This document shows, in pieces, positions 53,158-61,087 of a stretch of 64,000 bases of DNA. The stretch is from Dehalococcoidia bacterium. Its GTDB lineage: Bacteria > Chloroflexota > Dehalococcoidia > Bin125. Position 1 is the stretch's first letter, and each line of letters starts with the position of its first letter. The DNA lies in assembly GCA_022825855.1 (NCBI GenBank), contig JAJDWB010000010.1:124001-188000 (forward strand). Reading direction: 5' to 3'. The position numbers and the translations under genes were made by a program. The notes below the pieces were generated by a model. That model had not been told where the DNA came from. It was given only the letters and a program-made list of their open reading frames with translations, and did no database searches.

Positions 53158-56100
53158 CTACTCGGACGCCACGGCCAACCGCTCGAGGATCTCTCCCAGC
53201 CGCTCGATCGCCGCGCCGTAGCCGGCCCAGTCGCCCTCGCGTTGACGCTCCAGCGCCTCCTCGAAGGCCTCCTGCGCCTGTTCGGCCAGCTCGGCAGCGT
53301 CGTCAGAGAGCACAATCGGCGCGCGATCCTCGGGCTGTTCCTGTTGCGCCTGTTGCTGGTCTGCTTCTGCGGCCGGCTCCGCGCCGGGCTGTCCGGGCAC
53401 GTCGCCCAGGAATGAGAGGCCCTGCGCCGATTGGTTGCCCAGCGCGACCTGGACGGCGCGGGCGAACGTGTCCTCGAAGGCGATCGTGTCGCCGTTGACC
53501 ACGATCACGCCCTTGAGCTGCGGGAAGCGTCCGGTCTCGGCCTGCAGATAGATCGGCTCCACGTAGACATACGAGTCGCCCACGGGAATGAAGAGCAGAT
53601 TGCCGCGGATCACCTCGGAGCCCTGCTGACCGAGCAGGGTGAACTGGCGCGATACGGCGACATCCTGGTCGATCCGGTTCTCAATCTGCTTGGGGCCGTC
53701 CACGTTCTTGTTCGCGGGGAAGCGGAAGGCGAACAGCTTGCCGTAGTTTTCGCCGTCCGATCGTCCCGCCATCCAGGCAATTGAGTTGAGCCGGTTGCGC
53801 GGCGTGAAGGGCAGGATCAGCAGGAACTCCGGCTCCGCCTGGTCGGGCAGACGCAGCGTCACGTAGTAGGGCTCGACCGCGATCTCGGCCTGGCGCAGCA
53901 ACTCCTGCGGGATGGCCCAGAGGTCCTCGCGGTTGAACAGTCCGCGCGCCGTCTCGATGTGGTAGGTCAGGTACTGGTCGGCCTGGACCTGGAAGTAGTC
54001 CTGCGGGTAGCGCCAGTGGTCCTGCAGGTCGGCCGGGAACTCGTCGGCCGGCTTGAACAGCTCGGGGAAGATGTCGTCCCAGACCTGGATGATCGGATCG
54101 GATTGGTCGACGATGTACAGGTCGACCGTCCCGTTGTAGGCGTCGATCACGGCCTTGACCGAGTTGCGCACATAGTTGTAGCCCCAGGCATGCGGCTGCG
54201 AGTAGGGGTAGCGATCGGTGACCGTGTAGGCGTCCTGGATCCAGTAGAGCCTGCCGTCCTCGCCGACCACGATGTAGGGGTCGGCGTCGAGCTGCAGGAA
54301 CGGCGCCAGTTCGTTGACGCGCTCCTGGATCAGCCGGCGGAAGAGGATCCGGCTATCGCCGTCGACCGACCCGGAGATCAGGATGTTGGCGTCGCCGAAC
54401 GACCAGGCAAAGGCGAGCCGCCGGAAGAAGCCGCCCAGCTCGATCCCGCCGTCGCCCGAGTAGCGGGTCGTGGCCTGATCGGCCACGCCGTCCGATTCCT
54501 CACCGCTCAGCGGATAGTCGAACTCTTCGGTCTCGCTGTTGGCGATCACGTAGGCGTCGGTGACTTCGCCGTAGTAGATGCGCGGTTCCACGACCTCCAA
54601 CTCGATCGGTCCGGAGGAGGTCTCGTCGATCACTTCCGGCGGGATGTTCGAGACCCAGAAGACCGGCTCGCCCGCCGGTGAGACTTCGTCGACCGGCGTC
54701 ATCACCACGCCGAAACCGTGTGTGAACTGCAGCCGTCGGTTGACCCAGCCTTGCTGGGTCGATTGCAGGTTCGCCTGCGACAGTTCGCGGGCGGCGAGGA
54801 AGACCTGGTGCTCTTCTCCGCCCACGCTGTAGCGATCGACATCGACGTCGGGGAAGACGTAGAGGGGGCGGATCGTCTGGATCGTGTTCAGGGTGTCGTT
54901 GAGCGGACGGTGGTCCCAGAGCCGGACATTGCTCAGCGCTTCGGGATTCTGCTGCAGATCGGGCTCGCCGACGAAGTCGTCGGCGGGGAACTCCCGCTCC
55001 TCGATCTCGTCCAGCGCGAAGGCCGAGCGCGTCGCGGCGATGTTGCGCTCGATGTAGGGCGTCTCCCGCTGCAACTCGTTCGGTTCGACCGTGAAGCGCT
55101 GGATCGCGGCCGGGAGGATTGCGCCGCCCACGATCGAGACCAGGATCAGGACCGCGATCGAGGTGATCGGGAAGCGCAGCCGCTCGTGGAAAGGCCAGGA
55201 CAGCACGCCGAGGATGACCAGCACGCCGGCGACCATCTTGACGATCTGTATCGGCGAGCGGATGTTGTCGTCGGTGTATGTCGCGCCGAAGACGAAACCG
55301 CCCGGGTTGAGCGCCAGCTCGAAGCGCGCCAGCCAGTAGCTCCAGACGAACAGGCCCATCACTATGGCGATGGTGATCGCGATGTGCAGACGTACGCCCA
55401 GCGTCGAGCGGGCGTTGCCGCGATGCATCATCAGCCGCGCGCCATAGGTGGCGGCGGTGGTCAGCATCGTCATGATCGCCAGGCCGGTCGCCCAGCCCTT
55501 CATAAACTGCAGCGCCTCGAGCTCGAAGACGTAGAAGCCGAGATCCCGGCCGAACTGCGGATCGGTCTCGCCAAACGGCTTGGCATTCAGGTACTGGAGG
55601 ATGAGCTCCCACTGCCCGGCGGCAACCGAGCCGAAGATGATCGCCAGCAGGATCATGGCCACGGCGGCGATGATGTGGATCACGCGGACGAGGCGTGGAT
55701 CGTCGATTGCCGGGGCCACTTCCTCCACCGGCATGCGCCAGGCGATCACATAGCTCACGCCCAGCACGGCCAGCGAGATCGCGGCGCCGGCAACGAACAA
55801 CCAGACCTGGGTCACGATGCGCAGATCGAAGACGCCCTGGTAGCCGACATTGCCGAACCAGAGGCGGTCAACGTAGATATCGATGCCGATGTTGAGCAGG
55901 ATCAGCAGGACCAGCAAGGCGACGCCGGCCACGACGATCCGCGGCCAGGTGCGTCCACCGCCCGAGGGCTGCCCCTCGGCCGCCGTGTAGGGAGGCGGCT
56001 CCTCGTCGCCGAAGCCTCCGCCCAGACCCTCGCGGAAGACCGGCGGCGGCGGTCCGAGCTGTCCCGAACGCCCCTCATCCGAAGGCGGTACGTCTTGCGG

Positions 56101-56178
56101 CCCGTCGCCGCCGTTGCGCCAGCCGCCCTGCGAGCGCTGGATCCATCCGCTCCAGGACGAGCGATCGGGGAACGTCAT
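53158..56178 (-). CDS. UPF0182-family large membrane protein
   Basis: 1006 residues from the ATG at 56178, which overlaps the argB TGA (ATGA), so it is translated with argB. A Gly/Pro-rich cytoplasmic N-terminus precedes about seven membrane segments (roughly residues 80-390); a long extracytoplasmic domain follows with conserved RDTPYI-like segments (ETPYIERNI) and NEVP-type repeats; the last 90 residues are acidic, Gln/Ala-rich. UPF0182 is widespread in actinobacteria, cyanobacteria and Chloroflexi and has no known function. Followed by argD after 96 nt. Confidence 0.92.
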   Translation of the reverse strand: MTFPDRSSWSGWIQRSQGGWRNGGDGPQDVPPSDEGRSGQLGPPPPVFREGLGGGFGDEEPPPYTAAEGQPSGGGRTWPRIVVAGVALLVLLILLNIGIDIYVDRLWFGNVGYQGVFDLRIVTQVWLFVAGAAISLAVLGVSYVIAWRMPVEEVAPAIDDPRLVRVIHIIAAVAMILLAIIFGSVAAGQWELILQYLNAKPFGETDPQFGRDLGFYVFELEALQFMKGWATGLAIMTMLTTAATYGARLMMHRGNARSTLGVRLHIAITIAIVMGLFVWSYWLARFELALNPGGFVFGATYTDDNIRSPIQIVKMVAGVLVILGVLSWPFHERLRFPITSIAVLILVSIVGGAILPAAIQRFTVEPNELQRETPYIERNIAATRSAFALDEIEEREFPADDFVGEPDLQQNPEALSNVRLWDHRPLNDTLNTIQTIRPLYVFPDVDVDRYSVGGEEHQVFLAARELSQANLQSTQQGWVNRRLQFTHGFGVVMTPVDEVSPAGEPVFWVSNIPPEVIDETSSGPIELEVVEPRIYYGEVTDAYVIANSETEEFDYPLSGEESDGVADQATTRYSGDGGIELGGFFRRLAFAWSFGDANILISGSVDGDSRILFRRLIQERVNELAPFLQLDADPYIVVGEDGRLYWIQDAYTVTDRYPYSQPHAWGYNYVRNSVKAVIDAYNGTVDLYIVDQSDPIIQVWDDIFPELFKPADEFPADLQDHWRYPQDYFQVQADQYLTYHIETARGLFNREDLWAIPQELLRQAEIAVEPYYVTLRLPDQAEPEFLLILPFTPRNRLNSIAWMAGRSDGENYGKLFAFRFPANKNVDGPKQIENRIDQDVAVSRQFTLLGQQGSEVIRGNLLFIPVGDSYVYVEPIYLQAETGRFPQLKGVIVVNGDTIAFEDTFARAVQVALGNQSAQGLSFLGDVPGQPGAEPAAEADQQQAQQEQPEDRAPIVLSDDAAELAEQAQEAFEEALERQREGDWAGYGAAIERLGEILERLAVASE

Positions 56179-56954
56179 GAGAGCGCCGTTCCGATAGCCG
56201 CGCCGTCGACCACACGCCGTACGACCCGAGGCTGAGTGCCGTCCACGATACGCACTGCAGATCCGGCGCACTGCGCCGCCCGTCCCGAACGCAGCTTGGG
56301 CAGCATCCCTCCGGCGATCACGCCGGCGTCGGTCAACTGCTCCTGGCGGGCGGCATCGAGACAGCCGATGCCCCGGCCCTCGGCGTCCAGTACCTGCGGT
56401 ACGTCGGTCAGGTAGATCAGCGCCGCCGCCTGCAGGGCGACCGCGACCGCACCGGCGGCCGTGTCGGCGTTGATGTTGAGGGTCGTCGAGCAATCATCGG
56501 CCATCCCGACCGGCGCCAAGACCGGCAGCAGACCCGCCGTCAACAGCGTGCGCAGCGTCGACGGATCGCAGGTCGGCGATTCGCCCACCAGTCCGATTCG
56601 TGTCGAGATCGGCGACCGCAGCGTGGCGCCGTCCACGCCGCTCAACCCGATCGCCGGCGCGCCGAGTTGCTGCAGCGCCTGCGCGAGTTGCTTGTTGATC
56701 AATCCGGCCAGCACCGCGACGACCACTTCCAGCGATTCCGGCGTCGTCGATCGCAACCCGTCGACCCAGGCCGCTTCAGCGCCCAGCCGCTGCTGCCAGT
56801 CTGTCACAGCCGCGCCGCCGCCATGCACGATCACGACCTGCCGACCTTCGCGGTGCAGCTCGGCGCAATCCCGCAGCGACGTATCGTGCTCGCCCAGGGT
56901 TGAACCGCCGATCTTGATCACGATCGGGCCGTCCTCGTTGGTCGTCGCATTCAT
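56175..56954 (-). CDS. argB: acetylglutamate kinase
   Basis: 259 residues. VIKIGGSTLG phosphate-binding start, VIVHGGGAAVTDW, then NINADTAAGAVAVAL and AGGMLPKLRS near the C-terminus are the amino-acid-kinase signatures for acetylglutamate. The ATG at 56954 is preferred over an upstream one 27 nt away because of the leaderless -10 at 56962. Transcription is divergent to the Mo oxidoreductase at 57040. Confidence 0.96.
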   Translation of the reverse strand: MNATTNEDGPIVIKIGGSTLGEHDTSLRDCAELHREGRQVVIVHGGGAAVTDWQQRLGAEAAWVDGLRSTTPESLEVVVAVLAGLINKQLAQALQQLGAPAIGLSGVDGATLRSPISTRIGLVGESPTCDPSTLRTLLTAGLLPVLAPVGMADDCSTTLNINADTAAGAVAVALQAAALIYLTDVPQVLDAEGRGIGCLDAARQEQLTDAGVIAGGMLPKLRSGRAAQCAGSAVRIVDGTQPRVVRRVVDGAAIGTALS

Positions 56955-56961
56955 GCCTGTC

Positions 56962-56967
56962 AGCCTA
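56962..56967 (-). promoter_or_regulatory. -10 box TAGGCT, leaderless type, before argB
   Basis: On the minus strand TAGGCT ends 7 nt before the argB ATG. Confidence 0.55.
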
Positions 56968-57027
56968 TCCCACGTCCCCATCCGGCGCTCCTGTCCGGCT
57001 GAGGCTCAGGCGGCTTCCCGAACCCGG

Positions 57028-57033
57028 TACCGT
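57028..57033 (+). promoter_or_regulatory. -10 box TACCGT, leaderless type
   Basis: TACCGT ends 6 nt before the ATG at 57040. Confidence 0.45.
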
Positions 57034-57039
57034 CGCCGT

Positions 57040-58080
57040 ATGAGTGCCCGCGCGACCAATCACGCCATTCTGTTCCTGCTCAGCTTCGAGCTGCTCTCCG
57101 GCCTGATCTCGTTCACAGTTGGCCGTCCGGGCGGCGAGTGGGTGTTCTGGCTGCACGGCATTGCCGGATTCTCGCTCGTCGGACTCGTGATCTGGAAGTA
57201 CCGCATCGTCCTGCGCTCGTTCCGACGCCGCGGCGTCGCGGCCGAGACCGTCGGATCGATCCTGCTCGCGCTGCTCTTCGTCGGCGTGCTGACCACGGGC
57301 ACGCTCTGGGCGATCATCGGCCGCGGCAGCATCGACATCCCCGGCTACGGCAACGTGCGGCTCCTGGTGATCCACACGACGCTGGGTCTGGTGCTGACGA
57401 TTCCGCTGATCGTCCACGCCGCGATGCGCTGGCCGCGCCGGGTCAAACCCGGCGACTTCACCAACCGCCGCGCCGCATTGCGCCTGTTCCTGGTCGGGAT
57501 CGCCGGCGTCGCCCTCTGGCAGAGCGCCTCGGCAGCCGCGCCGGTCGCGGGCAAGCGACCGCGATTCACCGGCTCCCGCGAGACCGCCAGCGGCCAGGGC
57601 AACGCCCACCCGGTGACCCAATGGCTGTTCGACAGTCGACAACGCATCGACGCCGACGTGTGGCGGCTGAGCGTCCACGGAGAGGTCGCGCAGCCTGCCC
57701 AACTCAGCCTCGACGAGATCGCCGCCATCGCCCGCCACCGCGCGACGGCCACGCTCGATTGCACCGGCGGCTGGTTCACGGTGCAGGACTGGAGCGGACT
57801 CCGGCTCTCCGACTTGCTTGAGACCGTCGATCCGAGCCAGCAAGCGGAGAGCGTCGTGATCGAGTCCGCGACCGGATTCAACCGCCGCTTCGCAATCGCC
57901 GACGCCGACAAGCTGCTGCTCGCGACCCATATCTCGGGCGAGCCCCTGTCGACGGGCCACGGCTATCCGCTGCGCCTGGTCGCGCCCGGCCATCGCGGCT
58001 ACAACTGGGTCAAGTGGGTGTCGAGGATCGAGGTCAGCAGCAAGCCGCCCTGGTGGCAATCGCCGCTGCCGCTGCAGTAG
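57040..58080 (+). CDS. membrane molybdopterin oxidoreductase fused to a b-type cytochrome-like domain
   Basis: 346 residues. Residues 1-130 hold four membrane helices with His at 8, 39, 112 and 126, a pattern able to bind two hemes as in cytochrome-b561-like domains. A fifth hydrophobic stretch (about 145-165) leads to a sulfite-oxidase-type domain: TLDCTGGWF carries the Mo-binding Cys 241, followed by VQDWSG, PLSTGHGYPLRLVAPGHRGYNWVKW (only partly quoted motif), the usual C-terminal signature. The fusion would pass electrons from an outer substrate into the membrane. Divergent to argB; convergent with the toxin-like gene. Confidence 0.85.
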   Translation: MSARATNHAILFLLSFELLSGLISFTVGRPGGEWVFWLHGIAGFSLVGLVIWKYRIVLRSFRRRGVAAETVGSILLALLFVGVLTTGTLWAIIGRGSIDIPGYGNVRLLVIHTTLGLVLTIPLIVHAAMRWPRRVKPGDFTNRRAALRLFLVGIAGVALWQSASAAAPVAGKRPRFTGSRETASGQGNAHPVTQWLFDSRQRIDADVWRLSVHGEVAQPAQLSLDEIAAIARHRATATLDCTGGWFTVQDWSGLRLSDLLETVDPSQQAESVVIESATGFNRRFAIADADKLLLATHISGEPLSTGHGYPLRLVAPGHRGYNWVKWVSRIEVSSKPPWWQSPLPLQ

Positions 58081-58091
58081 GTGGGACTCAA

Positions 58092-58343
58092 TCAATCGCG
58101 GGTGATCGCGACAATATGCACACGCTCACTCTTACGGTTGAGCTCATATCGGAGGGTGATCTGTTGGTTGCTGAGCTGCATGAGCTCGGTACCAGGAGTT
58201 GACTGGCCTTGGACTGGTTCGCCCAGGAGCCAGCGATCATGCTTGAAGCTTCCGACCAGAGCCCGGACCCTGACCATGTCCCATCCGGGAGACGCGCGAA
58301 ACACTGCGAGTACTTCGTCGCTGTAGCTAATCGTGAATGGCAT
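58092..58343 (-). CDS. RelE/HigB-like toxin-fold protein
   Basis: 83 residues from the ATG at 58343. The pattern ISYSDEVLAVF, a middle KHDRWLLGEPVQG and QQITLRYELNRKSERVHIVAI follows the RelE/ParE fold. In the family the C-terminal strands bind mRNA on the ribosome; catalytic residues are not clear here. It overlaps the upstream gene by 17 nt, as toxin/antitoxin pairs often do. Confidence 0.55.
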   Translation of the reverse strand: MPFTISYSDEVLAVFRASPGWDMVRVRALVGSFKHDRWLLGEPVQGQSTPGTELMQLSNQQITLRYELNRKSERVHIVAITRD

Positions 58344-58683
58344 CCGGCACTGAGAACCGTCTGCCAAACTCGAGCACTTCTTCTTCGGTTGGCAAGCCAA
58401 GAGAGGCTGCCAGCGCCTCCCTCGTCTCGCCAAATTCTTCCATGATCTCCAGGTCCGTCAGACCCGTGCTATCAAGCAGTTGGTCAGCGGTCAAGCCGAG
58501 CGCCAGCATGAAGTCGCGATCTTCAACTGACCCATCAGGCTCAGAAACGGCCTTGATTCGACGTTCATACTCGTCGTGGGAGTTGGCATCCCACAGGTGC
58601 TCACCTACCCGTACTGGAGGCCTCGTTGACTCCGGCACACCGGGGATCAACCAAATCCTGTCCGGCTCTCGCTTGGTTGCCAT
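58327..58683 (-). CDS. putative antitoxin-like acidic protein
   Basis: 118 residues, acidic, with possible helices in the second half (LTADQLLDSTGLTDLEIMEEF). It lacks an obvious DNA-binding motif. Position upstream of the RelE-like gene and overlap suggest an antitoxin; antitoxins are usually shorter, so the call is tentative. Leaderless -10 at 58690. Confidence 0.5.
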   Translation of the reverse strand: MATKREPDRIWLIPGVPESTRPPVRVGEHLWDANSHDEYERRIKAVSEPDGSVEDRDFMLALGLTADQLLDSTGLTDLEIMEEFGETREALAASLGLPTEEEVLEFGRRFSVPDAIHD

Positions 58684-58689
58684 GAGTGC

Positions 58690-58695
58690 ATTGTA
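58690..58695 (-). promoter_or_regulatory. -10 box TACAAT, leaderless type
   Basis: On the minus strand TACAAT ends 6 nt before the ATG at 58683, at the very end of argJ. It would uncouple the pair from arginine transcription. Confidence 0.5.
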
Positions 58696-58696
58696 C

Positions 58697-59926
58697 CTAC
58701 GTCACGTAGTCGGCGTTGAAGCGGACGTACTCCTCGGTCAGATCGCAGCCCCAGGCCGTCGCCTCCGACCGGCCCTGACCGAGGTCCATGCGCAGGAAGA
58801 CCTCTTCGCCTTGCGTCTTGGCCGAGGCTTCGTCTTCGGGCACACCGGTGGCCGTACCGTCGAAGACGCAGAGGTCCGAGATCCAGATCTTGACCCGGTC
58901 CAGGTCGTACGGGACGCCGGCGCGGCCGGCCGCCATCAGGATCCGCCCCCAGTTGGGGTCGTATTTGCTCAACGCCGCCTTGAGCAGCGGTGAGACGACC
59001 ACTGTCCGGGCGACATCGCGAGCGTCCTCCCACGACTTCGCGCCCGAGACCGTCATCGCGATCCGCTTGCTCGCGCCCTCGCCGTCGCGCGCGATCATCT
59101 TGGCCAGCGGAGTCGCCGCGGCTGCCAGCGCCTCGCGGAACGACTTCAACCCCGCGCCCGACAGCGTCTCGCCGCCGGCCGCGCCGTTGGCGAGAATCAC
59201 CGCCGAGTCGTTCGTCGAGGTATCGCCGTCGACCGTGACCATGTTGATCGAACGATCCATCGCGTGCCGGAACGCCGCATCCAGATCCGACGACGCAACC
59301 GGCGCGTCGGTGGAAAAAAACGCCAGCATCGTTGCCATGTCGGGATGGATCATGCCGGCGCCCTTGGCGCAGCCGCCGATCGTGTAGCTGACCCCGTTCG
59401 CTTCGAACGTGGCGACCGTTTCCTTCTGGAACGTGTCGGTGGTCATGATCGAGCGGGCAAAGGCCTCGCCGCCGTCCGTCGCCGGCTCAAGCTGGGGGAT
59501 CGCCGCGCGCAGCAGGTCCATCGGCAGGTAGTGGCCGATGATCCCGGTCGAGTTGACGAAGACGTCCTCCGCCTCGCAACCAATCAACGCAGCGGCGAGC
59601 TGTGTCATTTCCCGGGCGTCGGACAGTCCCTGGACGCCGGTCGCGCAGTTGGCATTGCCCGAGTTCACAATGGCAACTCTCAGGCTGCCCGATGCCGTGT
59701 GAGCCCGGCTCACGTGTACCGGCGCGGCCGTGCTCTCATTCTGCGTGTAGACCGCAGCAGCGGTTGCGGGCCGGTCCGAAACCAGCAGTGCCAGGTCAGG
59801 CAGGCCCGATTCCTTGATTCCGGCGGTAAAGCCGCAGGCCGAGAACCCTTGCGGCCTGGTGACCGCGCCTACCGCATTGGGATCTGCGCCCAGTGCGTCG
59901 TGCGTAGTAGCTGAAGCCGTGGTCAT
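58697..59926 (-). CDS. argJ: glutamate N-acetyltransferase / amino-acid acetyltransferase
   Basis: 409 residues. GCAKGAGMIHPDMATML holds the self-cleavage Thr (ATML) that becomes the nucleophile of the beta chain; upstream SGNANCATG and STGIIG are also family markers. The enzyme makes acetylglutamate by recycling acetyl from acetylornithine. Its ATG overlaps the argC stop (ATGA). Confidence 0.97.
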   Translation of the reverse strand: MTTASATTHDALGADPNAVGAVTRPQGFSACGFTAGIKESGLPDLALLVSDRPATAAAVYTQNESTAAPVHVSRAHTASGSLRVAIVNSGNANCATGVQGLSDAREMTQLAAALIGCEAEDVFVNSTGIIGHYLPMDLLRAAIPQLEPATDGGEAFARSIMTTDTFQKETVATFEANGVSYTIGGCAKGAGMIHPDMATMLAFFSTDAPVASSDLDAAFRHAMDRSINMVTVDGDTSTNDSAVILANGAAGGETLSGAGLKSFREALAAAATPLAKMIARDGEGASKRIAMTVSGAKSWEDARDVARTVVVSPLLKAALSKYDPNWGRILMAAGRAGVPYDLDRVKIWISDLCVFDGTATGVPEDEASAKTQGEEVFLRMDLGQGRSEATAWGCDLTEEYVRFNADYVT

Positions 59927-60996
59927 GGGTACACGCCGATCTTGCTGAGACCGAGTTCCTCAGGCAGGCCAAACATCAGGTTCAGGCACTGGACTGCGCC
60001 CCCGGCCGTGCCCTTGACCAGGTTGTCGATCGCGCTGATCACCATCACCTCATTGGTCATCGGATCGACCATCGGATAAACGATGCAGGCATTGGAGCCC
60101 AGCGTCTGTTTCGTTGACGGCGCAGCCGGTGCCACATGCACGAACGGTTCGTCGGCGTAGTAGGACTCGTACGCATCGCGCAGCGCTGCCGCGCGCTCCT
60201 CCGGATTCTCCGGCAGGGCGCCGTCCGAGATCGACGGGTAGCAGGTCGCCAGGATGCCCCGCGTCATCGGCACGAGATGCGGCACGAACGTCACGTTCAG
60301 CTCGGCCTCGCTCTCCGCGGATTGCTGTAGCGAGGACAGCTCCTGCACCATCTCCGGCTGATGCCGATGCCCGCTCAGGCCGTAGGCGGAGAAGTTCGAG
60401 TCGACCTCCGAGAAATGAGAAGTCAGCTTCAACGATCGGCCCGCGCCCGAGACGCCCGACTTGGCGTCCACGACCGTGCGGCCGCCCAGCCAGCCTTTGG
60501 CCGCCAGCGGCGCCAGGGCCAGAATGGTGGTCGTCGGGTAGCAACCCGGCACCGCCACAAGCCGCGACTCGGCGATCGCCTCGCGGTGCAGCTCGGGCAG
60601 TCCATAGACCGACTGAGCCAGCAGATGCGGCGCTGGATGTTCCCCGTACCACTGCTCGTAGACCTCTTCGTCGTACAGGCGAAAGTCGGCCGAGGCATCG
60701 ATCACCGGCACGCCTTGCTCGATGAACGGCGTCAAGCGTTCGGCCGCGGCCGCGTGCGGCAGACCCGAGAAGATCACGTCGACATCGCCCTCGACGTCGG
60801 CCACGATCGGCAGATCGACCGACCACAGGTGGGGAAACACATTGGGCAGACGCTTGCCCACCTCGGAACGTCCGGTCACGCAGACGATCTCGACGGCAGG
60901 GTGCTGCGCCAGCAGACGCGCCAGCTCCGCGCCGACGTAGCCGGTCACGTTGATGATCGCTGCCCGGATCGGCGATCCGGATGCCGAGGTGCTCAC
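59923..60996 (-). CDS. argC: N-acetyl-gamma-glutamyl-phosphate reductase
   Basis: 357 residues from the GTG at 60996. IINVTGYVGAELARLL is the NADP site; AVPGCYPTTTILAL holds the catalytic Cys; FVPHLVPMTRGILAT is the signature near the His. A TTG at 61053 also opens the frame but overlaps the likely -10 (TATATT, 61046-61041), so GTG is preferred. First gene of the arginine group with argJ. Confidence 0.93.
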   Translation of the reverse strand: MSTSASGSPIRAAIINVTGYVGAELARLLAQHPAVEIVCVTGRSEVGKRLPNVFPHLWSVDLPIVADVEGDVDVIFSGLPHAAAAERLTPFIEQGVPVIDASADFRLYDEEVYEQWYGEHPAPHLLAQSVYGLPELHREAIAESRLVAVPGCYPTTTILALAPLAAKGWLGGRTVVDAKSGVSGAGRSLKLTSHFSEVDSNFSAYGLSGHRHQPEMVQELSSLQQSAESEAELNVTFVPHLVPMTRGILATCYPSISDGALPENPEERAAALRDAYESYYADEPFVHVAPAAPSTKQTLGSNACIVYPMVDPMTNEVMVISAIDNLVKGTAGGAVQCLNLMFGLPEELGLSKIGVYP

Positions 60997-61074
60997 GACA
61001 ATGTCCAATCCACTGAGCCGGAACCCACTGAGAAAAGCCGAATATACACCCAACCGCTAGCGCAGCACCTGTCG

Positions 61075-61080
61075 TACCTT
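61075..61080 (+). promoter_or_regulatory. -10 box TACCTT, leaderless type
   Basis: TACCTT ends 7 nt before the ATG at 61088, opposite the argC promoter. Confidence 0.5.
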
Positions 61081-61087
61081 ACTGGGT

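Noticed and set aside
60997-61053. TTG start giving argC 19 extra residues
   Set aside because: It lies upstream of the likely -10 (61041-61046), so it would not be in the transcript, and adds residues not typical of ArgC.
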